Source: CAISCU01 sp051861545 (GTDB taxonomy: Bacteria > Bacteroidota > Bacteroidia > UKL13-3). Taken from it: a stretch of 64,000 nucleotides of DNA. The notes below the pieces were generated by a model. The model was not told where the DNA came from and made no database searches. It was given only the letters and a program-made list of their open reading frames with translations. Both the position numbers and the translations under genes were made by a program. Positions 27,101 through 35,818 of the stretch are shown piece by piece. The stretch spans positions 24,908-88,907 of the forward strand of contig JBIMKP010000016.1 of assembly GCA_051861545.1 (NCBI GenBank), in the 5' to 3' direction. Numbering within the stretch: the first letter of the stretch is position 1; each line of letters begins with the position of its first letter.

Positions 27101-29304
27101 CTTACTGCACTACCTGAACAAATTGTTTGGTTTGTTGGATTGATATTAATTACTAAAGGCAAATTGATGTTTAATGAAACATTGTTTGAAGTATCTCTAG
27201 CAGAACAAGTGCTTGAAATGATAACATTATAATTAGACGCTGTATCAGCAATAGTTGTCGAATTAAATCTTAATGTATCATTTGTAACTCCTGAAATATT
27301 TCCTCCATTTATTAAGTTTACATTTCCTCTGCGCCATTGGTATGTCAAACCAGAACCTGTTGCTCTTGTTATAAATGTAGCAGCATTTCCTAAACATGAA
27401 GTTTGATTGCTAGGTTGAGTATTAATAACTGTTGTAACTATATTTAAAGCTGCATTATTAGATGTATCTCTAGGCGAACAAGTACCTGCTATTATTACAT
27501 TATAATTTGCAGCAATATCACTTATGGTGATACCATAAATTTTTAAAGAATCACTTGTTGCTCCTTGAATATTTCCACCATTTACAAGGTTTACTGCTCC
27601 TTTTCGCCACTGATAAGTAATACCAGTACCGATAGTTTTTATAGTGAATACAACATTATTTCCAATACAAGCATTTTGATTCGTTGGCTCTGTAGTTATT
27701 TCTGTAGAATTAATTCTTAGTGAAACTGCTGCAGTAGTATCGTTAGGTGTTACATTACCCATAATTACTACAGTATAAGTTGATGCTGTATCAGCAAAAC
27801 TTACTGGAAAAATTGTTAAAGTATCGTTGGTAACTCCCGAAATTGTTGAGCTATTTACTAAGTTTAGATTCCCTTTACGCCATTGGTAAGTTAAATTTGT
27901 TCCAGAGGCTCCTACAATAAATCTTGCAGTATCGCCAATACAAACTAATTTACTAGTTGGAGGTACTATTACAGTAGGAGCATTTGGTGCAACAGCATTT
28001 ATAGCCGAAACACTTACAGCACCAATATTTGTTAATGCCCTTCCATCTAGAGTAGATCCTGTTGTAATACTAATTGCACCATTATGTCCAATAATTGTTC
28101 CTCTAAAAATTGAATTATCATTGATGCTAACTGCTCCACTTACTAACCAAAATACATTACTTGATTTAGTGCCATTGGTTAAAACCACATTTGAAAAGGT
28201 GCTTGTATTTAGTGCACCATAAATTTTAATTACAAATACTGCATTTGGATTACCCTGTCCATTTAAAACTAAGGTATCTGTCAAAGTGGTAGCAGCATTT
28301 AAAATATAAGTATGTGGAGTTAATACTAAGTTTCTTCCAAATTGAGCCGGATAAAGTAATTCTATATCAGGAGTTAGTGCATTTAAATAATTGTAAACTA
28401 CAGCTAAATCTGCATCGCACTGATTAGTTGAAGCATCAGGAATTGGATGAATCATTCCATTTATAAATAATGGATTAAAGCCTGTTGTAAGTGCACTATT
28501 AGATCCAATATCTCCTGTGGCATAAGTAATTCCAGTATTTGTGACTGCTCCAATTCCTGTGAATAAAACATAATTGGCAGTAGTACCAAGTGGTGGAGCA
28601 TTGGGACCAGTTAAAAAAGGACTACCACAACCTATAGGTGTATAAGCCATAATTCCATTAACCGAAACTGCACCGGCAGTTGACATCGCTCTTCCTTCCA
28701 AAGTATCACCTGCACTCATAGTAATTGCGGCATTGTTGGCAATAATTGTACCTCTCATAGTTACACCAGTTGCAACACTAACAAGACCATCAATCTTCCA
28801 AAATACATTACAAGCTTTTGCCCCATTAATCAATTTTACTTTGGCATTGGCAGCAGCTGAAAAGGCTCCTTGTAGTTTGAAAATAAATATGGCATTGGGA
28901 TTGCCTTGGGCATTTAATGTAAGTGTGTTTGTTAAGGTAGATGCACCTGTTATAGAGTAAACTCCTGCTAATAAAGTATCTCCTCCCAAAGATGATGAAG
29001 GGAAGAAATTGGCTATTTTGGCAGCTAACTCATTGGAAAGTGTTAACAAATCAGCTGAACACGCAGCAGTAGCAGCATTCTGAGATTGCATTACACCATT
29101 TACATTGCCAAAATTAGTAGCAGCGCCAACGTTAGAACCAACATGACCAGTAACTTGAGAAATACCAGTATTTGTAACGGCTCCACTTGAAGTAAATAAA
29201 ACGAAATTGGCTGTCGTTCCTAAGGTGGGAGCTTGCCCAAAATCAATTTTAGGGTAACATAATAAGACTGCTATTATTATAAAATGTAGTAACCTGTTTT
29301 TCAT
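24139..29304 (-). CDS. T9SS type-B adhesin with tandem DUF3494 (ice-binding-type) domains and Ig-like repeats
   Basis: A 1721-aa surface protein. Signal peptide MKNRLLHFIIIAVLLCYPKI...GQ, chosen from ATG 29304 because the longer frame to 29379 puts 25 unrelated residues before it. Two DUF3494 domains follow (about 25-225 and 235-455), each beginning LGTTANFVLF or LGTTANYVLF and carrying LNAQGNPNAIFIFKL or LNGQGNPNAVFVIKI, NVFW and LEGRA or LDGRA. Then about 12 Ig-like repeats of ~92 aa with YQWRKGNVNL, a divergent 13th, and the gliding-motility/type-B C-terminal domain (FSPSGDGINDLYVIRG, NRWGNLVFEA, GVYFYVLDL). DUF3494 binds ice in several characterised proteins, but not in all members. A cell-surface adhesin is well supported; ice binding is inference. 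Confidence 0.9.
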   Translation of the reverse strand: MKNRLLHFIIIAVLLCYPKIDFGQAPTLGTTANFVLFTSSGAVTNTGISQVTGHVGSNVGAATNFGNVNGVMQSQNAATAACSADLLTLSNELAAKIANFFPSSSLGGDTLLAGVYSITGASTLTNTLTLNAQGNPNAIFIFKLQGAFSAAANAKVKLINGAKACNVFWKIDGLVSVATGVTMRGTIIANNAAITMSAGDTLEGRAMSTAGAVSVNGIMAYTPIGCGSPFLTGPNAPPLGTTANYVLFTGIGAVTNTGITYATGDIGSNSALTTGFNPLFINGMIHPIPDASTNQCDADLAVVYNYLNALTPDIELLYPAQFGRNLVLTPHTYILNAATTLTDTLVLNGQGNPNAVFVIKIYGALNTSTFSNVVLTNGTKSSNVFWLVSGAVSINDNSIFRGTIIGHNGAISITTGSTLDGRALTNIGAVSVSAINAVAPNAPTVIVPPTSKLVCIGDTARFIVGASGTNLTYQWRKGNLNLVNSSTISGVTNDTLTIFPVSFADTASTYTVVIMGNVTPNDTTAAVSLRINSTEITTEPTNQNACIGNNVVFTIKTIGTGITYQWRKGAVNLVNGGNIQGATSDSLKIYGITISDIAANYNVIIAGTCSPRDTSNNAALNIVTTVINTQPSNQTSCLGNAATFITRATGSGLTYQWRRGNVNLINGGNISGVTNDTLRFNSTTIADTASNYNVIISSTCSARDTSNNVSLNINLPLVININPTNQTICSGSAVSFVTRATGSGLTYQWRRGNVNLINGGNISGVTNDTLRFNPSSIADTASNYNVIISSTCSTRDTSNNVSLNINLPLVVNINPTNQTICSGSAVSFVTRATGSGLTYQWRKGNVNLVNGGNISGATSDTLRFNPSSITDVANNYNVIISSTCSTRDTSANVSLNINLPLVVTINPTNQTICSGSAVSFITRATGSGLTYQWRRGNVNLVNGGNISGATSDTLRFNPSSIADTASNYNVIISSACSARDTSANVSLNINLPLVVNINPTNQTICSGSAVSFVTRATGSGLTYQWRKGNVNLVNGGNISGATSDTLRFNPSSIADVATNYNVIISSVCSARDTSANVSLNINLPLVITINPTNQTICSGNIVSFVTRATGSGLTYQWRKGNVNLVNGGNILGATSDTLRFNPSSIADVANNYNVIISSTCSARDTSANVSLNINLPLVVTINPTNQTICSGNIVSFVTRATGSGLTYQWRKGNVNLVNGGNISGVTSDTLRFNPSSIADTSSNYNVIISSACSARDTSANVSLNINLPLVININPTNQTICSGTGVSFVTRATGSGLTYQWRKGNVNLVNGLNITGATSDTLRFNAATIADAANNYNVIISSACSARDTSNNVSLQLNSTALILTEPIDQTVCVGSSINFSVTASGDGLSYQWRKGNVNLANVGNTSGVSTAMLTINPVSILDASNNYNVIVSGSICPSSFTSANVSLLVNTPSVITSQPTNKTTCEGTSVSFTVNASGSSTTYQWRKGLVNLINGGNISGASSTTLTLNNTSSSDDANNYNVVITGTCSSTETSTDVSLSVNQLPIAMATYNSAVCVGKSINLYAQTVVGASYNWTGPNAFSSSIQNPVIVAAALADSGFYSLIVTQNLCSSNPSIVKVDVKECLITELNIPEGFSPSGDGINDLYVIRGIENYSKNTLQVFNRWGNLVFEASPYQNTWNGKSTSGITIGGNELPVGVYFYVLDLGDNSGVKKGTIYLNK
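25225..27432 (-). repeat. Eight tandem 276-bp coding repeats
   Basis: Within the adhesin gene, eight consecutive units of exactly 276 bases (92 codons) encode near-identical Ig-like domains, with unit borders after 25500, 25776, 26052, 26328, 26604, 26880 and 27156. The anchor word AACAAATTGT recurs at 25461, 25737, 26013 and 26289, confirming the period. Less similar Ig-like units lie on both sides. Confidence 0.92.
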
Positions 29305-29317
29305 ATTAACCTTTTTA

Positions 29318-29340
29318 AATGTGAAAAAAATATTCACATT
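29318..29340. promoter_or_regulatory. 8-bp inverted repeat in the adhesin leader
   Basis: AATGTGAA (29318-29325) and TTCACATT (29333-29340) with a 7-base spacer, centred about 25 bases before the chosen ATG of the adhesin. It could be an operator or a leader hairpin that masks the start; no matching regulator is nearby. Confidence 0.35.
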
Positions 29341-29649
29341 ACAAAGGTGTTTTGTTAAACAAGATATAGCGTTACACAACTAAAGTGATTTCTTGTATAA
29401 TTAACTGATTTGAATACAAATGGAAATTCAAATAAGCTGCCTAAACCCCCATTGCTGATGGAATTTCCTTAGCTAAAACCATTTTTAGACAATTTTTGAA
29501 TAAATAGGACCTGCCAAAATTCAAGTAAAAAGACTCATTACAAAAAGGCATAGATTCAAATGCTTTACTTTTTATAACACTGCAAGAATTGAATAACTTC
29601 AATTTTGCATTTAATAATTCTCACTATATTAAATCAGCTCCCAGAAATA
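29341..29649. other. Intergenic gap between the adhesin and efflux units
   Basis: AT-rich, with stop codons in all frames and no recognisable RNA. It lies between the start of the adhesin operon and the end of the efflux operon, so it should hold the adhesin promoter. The best box seen on the minus strand is CACCTTTG near 29345, one mismatch from TAnnTTTG. No second feature was identified. Confidence 0.4.
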
Positions 29650-29695
29650 TAAAAAAATAAAGCCCCACAAATTTCTTCATGGGGCTACTTTATAT
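29650..29695 (-). terminator. Terminator of the heavy-metal efflux operon
   Basis: AGCCCCA (29661-29667) pairs with TGGGGCT (29680-29686). On the minus strand the stem is followed by TTATTTTTTTA. It starts about 20 bases after the CzcB stop codon. Confidence 0.8.
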
Positions 29696-29707
29696 TAATA
29701 AAAACAA

Positions 29708-30859
29708 TTACTCATCCGCCGTATTTTTCATTTTCATTAGCAAACTATAGGCACCTTTGGTTACAAATTTACTTTTAAGCATTTCAGGCTTATCTATTAT
29801 AAGTTCTACCCTTCCTTTTTCTGCCATACCGGTTTTTACTTCCAATAATTCAAATACATTCTTCTCTCTTTCAATAAATACAAATGATTTGTTATCATGC
29901 TGCACAATCGCTTCTTCAGGTAATGTTTTTACTGTTTTATGTTCGGTTTCCATAAGGGCATTCATAAAGGTACCAGGACTTAATGTTTTGTCATATTTAT
30001 CGAAGTGGCAATGAATTGTAGCAAATCGTTCAGCACTTAAATCTTTCCCAATTAAAATAACCTCACATGGATACATTTTTGAGGGATTGTTGTTGGTAAA
30101 AGCCAATACTTTTTGTCCGATAAACACATTAGGCAAATCAGCTTCAAATACAGTTAAACTTAAGTGAATATCTGTAGGATTTACTAACTCAAACAATACT
30201 TCTGTTGGTGAAACATATTTGCCTATGTTCACATCAACTTTCGAAACAAAACCATCAATTGGTGAGCGTAATTCTACACTTTTGCTCATATTGTTTTCAT
30301 TTAACTTAAAAGGATTGATGCCAATTAATTTTAATTTTTCTTCCAAAGAACGAATAGCAATTTTCTGCGATAAATAATCAGATTCAGCTTGTTGAAAAAC
30401 TTTGTCGCTTGTTGCTTTGCTTGTATTCAAATCTTTTTGACGTTTGAACTCATTTTCTAAGTAAAAAAAGCGTGTTTTGGCTGTGAGATAATCTTGTTGT
30501 AATTGAATGTATTGTTGATCTTCCATTACAGCAATTACTTCTCCCCTATTGATATGCATGCCTGGCAATAATTGGGTAGATTTTAAATAACCTCCCAATG
30601 GCATAGAAACGGAAACCATGTTTTGAGGAGGTACATCAATTAAACCGTTCACTCTAAAACTTCCACTGATATTTCTTTCTTCTAATTCAGCAGTTTCGAG
30701 GCCTGCATTTTTTGCTTGCTCTGCATTTAGTTCTATAAGTGCAGTTTCTGTTTGTGTAGCTTCTTCTGCTGGTTTTGATGCTTCTTTATTGCCACATGAT
30801 ACCATACTAACAGAAAGAAGTATATATAAAGCTATTTTATATTTGTTATCGAATTTCAT
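29708..30859 (-). CDS. RND efflux periplasmic adaptor lipoprotein, CzcB/CusB type
   Basis: A 383-aa membrane-fusion protein that would connect the RND pump with its outer-membrane channel. ATG 30859 gives a lipoprotein signal (MKFDNKYKIALYILL... with lipobox VSMVSC), so the longer frame to 30907, which overlaps the upstream gene, is rejected. Features: barrel-sandwich/lipoyl halves (GGYLKSTQLLPGMHINRGEVIAV and LRSPIDGFVSKVDVNIGKYV), a helical hairpin in between (QQDYLTAKTRFFYLENEFKRQ), a beta-barrel, and a membrane-proximal domain. No His-rich C-terminal metal-binding tail was seen. It starts 10 bases after the CzcA-TolC gene ends. Confidence 0.92.
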   Translation of the reverse strand: MKFDNKYKIALYILLSVSMVSCGNKEASKPAEEATQTETALIELNAEQAKNAGLETAELEERNISGSFRVNGLIDVPPQNMVSVSMPLGGYLKSTQLLPGMHINRGEVIAVMEDQQYIQLQQDYLTAKTRFFYLENEFKRQKDLNTSKATSDKVFQQAESDYLSQKIAIRSLEEKLKLIGINPFKLNENNMSKSVELRSPIDGFVSKVDVNIGKYVSPTEVLFELVNPTDIHLSLTVFEADLPNVFIGQKVLAFTNNNPSKMYPCEVILIGKDLSAERFATIHCHFDKYDKTLSPGTFMNALMETEHKTVKTLPEEAIVQHDNKSFVFIEREKNVFELLEVKTGMAEKGRVELIIDKPEMLKSKFVTKGAYSLLMKMKNTADE

Positions 30860-30869
30860 GATTTGATGA

Positions 30870-33800
30870 TTAAGGTAAAAAATAATTAAGTTCAACAATA
30901 GCTTCATTCATTTGGTATAATGCATCGGCATAATCACTTTGAATGGCTGCTGCTTGGTTGATTAACTGGGTATAATCGAGAAAATTAATTTCTCCTGATT
31001 GAAATAACTGAGTTGCTGTTTTAATAGTTAATTCAGATTCAGCTACACTTCGGTTTTGATACAACTGATAGGATGAAAGACAATTTTTATAGTTACTCCA
31101 CAAGATGAATTTTTTATTCTCCATTTCGCGTTGAGCCATTTTATACTGAAGTGTTCCGATTTGAAGCTCTACTCCTGCTGCTTTTAAATGCGCTCTGCTT
31201 GCTCCAAAGAACAAAGGAATAGCAATTCCAGCCTGTATAGATGTAAAACGAGAAGAAAGTCCGTAATTGATATTATCAGCACCCATTCCTTGTATAGTTT
31301 GTGATTGTGCTCCAATACTTAATTCGGGTAAAAATCTTGATGCTGCTAATTGTTTTTTTCTCTTAGCTGATTCGTATAAACTTTCATACATCAAAATATA
31401 AGGATGGGATTGTATTTGAGTACTATCTAAATTAGCCTTTAATACATAAGTCTTTTGTTCTGGAATAGGCTTATAAAATCCTTGTGTATTAATAAGGTAT
31501 TGAAAATAAATTAGCTCTGCGTTTTTATCATGAACAGCCATATTTAATTGCCTTTTGATACGAATAGATTGCATGCGTGCAGAAGAGACTTCTAAGATAT
31601 TACTTTCACCTTTGTTTAATCTGATTTCTGCCTTCTGTAAGAAATCATTAAATAAACTATCCATTTGTTCTAGAAGATTTATTTTAGCTTCCATATTGAG
31701 CAAACGTGCATAGGTTTTCGACACTTGGATTTTCAAATCAAGTTCCTTCCATTTCAAGTTCCACATTTCGGCTTTAACTTCAGCATTGGCTGCTTGTTTC
31801 TGACGTACATAAACCAATGGAAATTCAAAAGCTTGATTCAATCCAATTCTGTTGTCTTTATACGAACTGTTTATCTGACCCGATTCACCATTAATATTTG
31901 TTAAAGGAATATTCCAGGAAGCTTTTGCTATTTGCTCCTTATATTCTTTTTGAAATGAAGCATTTCGCAATTGCATATTGTTTTGTATTGCAGAATCCAA
32001 TGCAGCTTCTAAACTGATTTTATTTTGTGCAAACGAAGGAATACTTAAACCTAATAGCAATAGTAAAGCCATCATAGCTTTCCTTTTTTCTCTTCTGGTT
32101 TGAATGTGTTCGAAAGTGATATACAATACAGGTAAAACAAATAAGGTTAGCAAAGTTGCCAGTAATAAACCGCCAATTACAACAGTTGCTAATGGTCGTT
32201 GAACTTCAGCCCCGGCACCATCACTGATAGCCATCGGAAGAAATCCTAATGAAGCTACAAAAGCTGTCATTAAAACTGGTCGTAATCGCATAGAAGTTCC
32301 TTGTAAAACAATAGCTTTCATATCGCGCATGCCTGATAATTTTAGTCGATTGAATTCTGCTATTAATACAATACCATTTAAAACAGCTACACCAAATAAG
32401 GCGATGAATCCTACTCCCGCAGAAATAGAAAAAGGCATACCTCTAGATGCAAGTGCAAAGATGCCACCCACAGCAGAAAGCGGAATAGCTGAGAAAATCA
32501 ATAACCCATGTTTTAAAGAACTAAACGTAAAATACAACATCAGTAAAATCAACAATAAAGAAAGAGGAACAGCAAAACTTAATCGTGCTTTAGCTGCTTC
32601 AAGATTCTCGAAAGCTCCACCATATGTAACATAATAACCCGGAGCCATTTTTAACTTCGCTTTTACTTTTTCTTGTAGTTCAGTTACTATAGACTCAACA
32701 TCTCTTCCTCTAACATTAAAACCAATAATGATTCTTCGTTTAGCATCTTCACGTTGAATTTGTCCTGGACCTTCTTTTATTGCTACATCTGCTAATTGAT
32801 ATAATGGCACCTGAGTACCTTTGTTTGTTGGGATGAGTAAGTTTTTCACATCATCCAAATTATTTCTTTTTTCAGAGGCCAATCGAACCACTAAATCAAA
32901 TCTTTTTTCACCTTCAAAAACCAAACCACTACTTTGACCAGCAAATGCGGTATTGATAACACGATTTACATCTTCAATATTTAAAGCATATTGCGCTAAA
33001 TTGTTTCTATTAAATTTAATCACAATTTGAGGCATTCCTGTTACAGTTTCTACATACAAATCTTTAGCGCCATCAACCCCTGAAACAACTCCTCCTAAAA
33101 CTTGCGCATATCGAGCCAATGAATCTAAATTCTCACCAAAAATCTTACATACCACATCTTGTCTGGCACCTGTCATGAGTTCATTAAAACGCATTTGCAC
33201 TGGATATTGAAATCCATAAGTAACACCAGGAATATTCTCTAACTCTTTGGTCATTTTTTCAGCTAATTCATTGAATGTTTTTGCAGATGTCCATTCTTCT
33301 TTATCTTTAAGAATAATCATTAAATCCATGGCTTCAATTGGCATTGGATCGGTCGGAATTTCACCACTACCAATTTTAGCAACTACTTTTTCTACTTCTG
33401 GGAATTTAGCTTTTAATAATTGTGAAGATTTTTTTGCTACATCCAAACTTACATTCAAATTAGAACCCACCAATACTCTTGTTTCTACAGCAAAATCGCC
33501 TTCTTCTAAACTTGGAATAAATTCACCTCCCATGTTCATTAAAACAGCAATAGAAATTAATAACATCGCAAATGAACTAACAATAATCGTTTTAGGAAAG
33601 CCCAAAGCCCATTGTAGTTTATTGCGATAAAAATTCTCCAATTTCGACATCATTTTATCAGAAAAATTAGGTTTATGACCCAATTTTCTGCTCAATACAA
33701 ATGAGCACATCATTGGAATATAAGTAAGTGATAAAATGAAGGCTCCCAATAAGGCAAATGCAACGGTTTGTGCCATGGGTTTAAACATCTTTCCTTCTAT

Positions 33801-35213
33801 ACCTTCAAGTGTAAAAATTGGAAGATAAACTATCAAAATAATAATCTGACCAAATACAGCTGAATTCATCATTTTTCCTGCTGCATGTCCAACTCCCTCA
33901 TCCATCTCCCGCTTATCGAGCATTACATGTTCACCAATAATTTTTCGGCTATGTAAACCATGCATTACCGCTTCAACAATTATTACAGCACCATCTACAA
34001 TCAAGCCAAAATCCAAAGCTCCTAAACTCATTAAATTACCACTAACACCAAAGGTATTCATCATGATAACAGCAAAAAGCATTGCCAATGGAATCACTGA
34101 AGCTACAAGTAATCCTGCCCTAAAATTCCCTAAGAAAAGAACCAGTACAAAAATTACTATTAAAGCTCCTTCCATTAGGTTTTTTTCTACCGTTCCGATG
34201 GCATTGTTAACCATTTTTGTTCTATCTAAAAATGGTTCAATTACAACCCCTTCAGGTAAGGTTTCTTGAATTTGAGCTATTCTTTCTTTAACACTTTTTA
34301 TGACATCATTTGAATTTCCTCCTTTTAACATCATTACAACAGCACCAGCAACTTCTGTTTCTCCATTAAATGTCATGGCACCATATCGCGTTGCATTTCC
34401 AAGTTTGATTTCGGCAATATCTCTAATAAAAACTGGACTTCCAGACTGTGTTACCTTTACAGTAATACCTCTGATATCATCCATATTTTCAACCAAACCC
34501 TCACTTCTGATATACAAAACTGTTGGTCCCTTTTCAATATAAGCACCACCTGTATTTTGGTTGTTTTTTTCGAGTGATGTAAATACATCATCCATAGTTA
34601 TACCAAACGACTTAAGTTTTGCAGCATCAACAGCAATTTCATATTGTTTGAGTTTCCCTCCAAAGCTACTTACATCAGCCACTCCTTTTATACCGAGTAA
34701 TTGTCGGCGTACAATCCAATCTTGAATGGTACGTAATTGCATTACATCAAATTTGTCTTCATAACCAGATTTTGGTCGAACTACATATTGATAAATTTCT
34801 CCCAAACCAGTAGTTACAGGACCCAAAGAAGGAACTCCTGCACCGGGAGGAATCTTGTCTTTAACATTTACGAGCCGCTCACTTACTTGTTGACGAGCCC
34901 AATAGATGTCTGTTTCATCATCAAAAACAATGGTTACTAATGAAAGTCCAAAGCGTGAAAAACTTCTAATTTCAACTAAACCTGGAATATTGCTATTAGC
35001 TTGCTCAATAGGAAAAGTAATAAGTCGCTCTACATCTGGAGCGCCTAAAGAAGGTGAAACCGTTATTACCTGAACTTGGTTATTGGTAATATCCGGCACT
35101 GCATCAATTGGAAGTTTAGTAAATTGGTATGAACCATAAATCACCAAACCCAAAACACCCAATGCAATAATTAACTTATTTCGGATTGAAAACCCGATAA
35201 TATGATTTAACAT
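30870..35213 (-). CDS. CzcA/CusA heavy-metal RND pump fused to a TolC/CzcC-like domain
   Basis: A 1447-aa fusion. Residues 1 to about 1040 are a complete heavy-metal-efflux RND pump; TM4 carries DFGLIVDGAVIIVE (about residue 404), closer to the divalent-cation (Czc, Zn/Co/Ni/Cd) signature than to the Cu/Ag CusA form. Residues from about 1046 form an outer-membrane efflux protein of the TolC family that starts with a signal-peptide-like stretch (MMALLLLLGLSIPSFAQ) and has two long helical-hairpin repeats. Similar fusions are known in Bacteroidota. How an inner-membrane pump and an outer-membrane channel are made from one chain is unclear; cleavage at the internal signal is plausible. Proton-driven metal export is inferred. 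Confidence 0.92.
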   Translation of the reverse strand: MLNHIIGFSIRNKLIIALGVLGLVIYGSYQFTKLPIDAVPDITNNQVQVITVSPSLGAPDVERLITFPIEQANSNIPGLVEIRSFSRFGLSLVTIVFDDETDIYWARQQVSERLVNVKDKIPPGAGVPSLGPVTTGLGEIYQYVVRPKSGYEDKFDVMQLRTIQDWIVRRQLLGIKGVADVSSFGGKLKQYEIAVDAAKLKSFGITMDDVFTSLEKNNQNTGGAYIEKGPTVLYIRSEGLVENMDDIRGITVKVTQSGSPVFIRDIAEIKLGNATRYGAMTFNGETEVAGAVVMMLKGGNSNDVIKSVKERIAQIQETLPEGVVIEPFLDRTKMVNNAIGTVEKNLMEGALIVIFVLVLFLGNFRAGLLVASVIPLAMLFAVIMMNTFGVSGNLMSLGALDFGLIVDGAVIIVEAVMHGLHSRKIIGEHVMLDKREMDEGVGHAAGKMMNSAVFGQIIILIVYLPIFTLEGIEGKMFKPMAQTVAFALLGAFILSLTYIPMMCSFVLSRKLGHKPNFSDKMMSKLENFYRNKLQWALGFPKTIIVSSFAMLLISIAVLMNMGGEFIPSLEEGDFAVETRVLVGSNLNVSLDVAKKSSQLLKAKFPEVEKVVAKIGSGEIPTDPMPIEAMDLMIILKDKEEWTSAKTFNELAEKMTKELENIPGVTYGFQYPVQMRFNELMTGARQDVVCKIFGENLDSLARYAQVLGGVVSGVDGAKDLYVETVTGMPQIVIKFNRNNLAQYALNIEDVNRVINTAFAGQSSGLVFEGEKRFDLVVRLASEKRNNLDDVKNLLIPTNKGTQVPLYQLADVAIKEGPGQIQREDAKRRIIIGFNVRGRDVESIVTELQEKVKAKLKMAPGYYVTYGGAFENLEAAKARLSFAVPLSLLLILLMLYFTFSSLKHGLLIFSAIPLSAVGGIFALASRGMPFSISAGVGFIALFGVAVLNGIVLIAEFNRLKLSGMRDMKAIVLQGTSMRLRPVLMTAFVASLGFLPMAISDGAGAEVQRPLATVVIGGLLLATLLTLFVLPVLYITFEHIQTRREKRKAMMALLLLLGLSIPSFAQNKISLEAALDSAIQNNMQLRNASFQKEYKEQIAKASWNIPLTNINGESGQINSSYKDNRIGLNQAFEFPLVYVRQKQAANAEVKAEMWNLKWKELDLKIQVSKTYARLLNMEAKINLLEQMDSLFNDFLQKAEIRLNKGESNILEVSSARMQSIRIKRQLNMAVHDKNAELIYFQYLINTQGFYKPIPEQKTYVLKANLDSTQIQSHPYILMYESLYESAKRKKQLAASRFLPELSIGAQSQTIQGMGADNINYGLSSRFTSIQAGIAIPLFFGASRAHLKAAGVELQIGTLQYKMAQREMENKKFILWSNYKNCLSSYQLYQNRSVAESELTIKTATQLFQSGEINFLDYTQLINQAAAIQSDYADALYQMNEAIVELNYFLP

Positions 35214-35261
35214 GTTTGTTATTAATTATTAAGAAATGAAAAACTGAAAACGCGGGGTTAA

Positions 35262-35654
35262 TCAGGCATTTCGAGGAGGCTGGAAAATAACAGCCAGCTT
35301 AGTAAAGCTATAATGAAAACGATAAGAATCTTCAGGTTTTGGCACATCAGATAAAGTATGAAAACCTAAGGCTTGTAATTCTTCAATAACTAAAACATGG
35401 TAATGACTAAAACAATGCGTAAACAAAGGTAAATCCTCATGATTCTCTTCACTTTTGTGTTTTGAATCTTCGTCGTAATGTAGTTTTAGAAAAGTAATAA
35501 AAGAGATGTCCTCTTTTTCTTCAATTGTATGATGCTTGTAATGTCCAATTAAAAAAGGAAGTCTTGATAATTGTTCAAATAAATCTGGCTTGAGGGAATT
35601 GAGCCCAAGCAAGAATATTAAAACCAAAAGACTATATTTTTTTAATTGTTTCAC
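35262..35654 (-). CDS. Small His-rich exported protein of the efflux operon, GTG start
   Basis: A 130-aa protein with an N-terminal hydrophobic segment (YSLLVLIFLLGLNSL) and a His/Glu/Asp-rich middle: HYKHHTIEEKED, HYDEDSKHKSEENHED, HCFSHYHV. It ends IFQPPRNA. It is the first gene of the metal-efflux operon, so a periplasmic metal-binding or sensing role is plausible but unproven; no named domain was recognised. The start is GTG at 35654, with an exact TATCTTTG box only 6-13 bases upstream, so the transcript would be nearly leaderless. No in-frame ATG exists near by. Confidence 0.7.
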   Translation of the reverse strand: MKQLKKYSLLVLIFLLGLNSLKPDLFEQLSRLPFLIGHYKHHTIEEKEDISFITFLKLHYDEDSKHKSEENHEDLPLFTHCFSHYHVLVIEELQALGFHTLSDVPKPEDSYRFHYSFTKLAVIFQPPRNA

Positions 35655-35659
35655 TTTTA

Positions 35660-35667
35660 CAAAGATA
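35660..35667 (-). promoter_or_regulatory. -7 box of the heavy-metal efflux operon
   Basis: Read on the minus strand: TATCTTTG, an exact TAnnTTTG match. The -33 position falls inside the palindrome 35681-35699 of the 33-bp repeat, where a repressor or activator could act. Confidence 0.6.
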
Positions 35668-35674
35668 CATTTTT

Positions 35675-35707
35675 AATTATAATCACCTTAAAAGTGATTT
35701 GAATCAA
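35675..35707. repeat. 33-bp repeat with palindromic core, copy A
   Basis: Identical over 33 bases and in the same orientation to 41733-41765. The core AATCAC (35681-35686), seven bases, GTGATT (35694-35699) is a perfect inverted repeat with operator geometry. It lies between the divergent efflux operon and the SBBP gene and overlaps the -33 region of the former. Confidence 0.85.
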
Positions 35708-35818
35708 GAAAAATTCTTATTTTACTTAATTGGAATTTTTTAAAAAAAAGTGGTGTATACTGAATCAAATAGACAAGCAATGTAGTATTTTAGCTTTTAT
35801 CAATCAGGAAACCTCTAT

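Noticed and set aside
25225..27432. Regular 276-bp repetition considered as a CRISPR-like or satellite array
   Set aside because: Units are in frame, have no spacers, and encode Ig-like domains.
29318..29340. TGTGA...TCACA as a CRP site
   Set aside because: The spacer between half-sites is nine bases, not six as in the CRP consensus; kept only as an unspecified inverted repeat.
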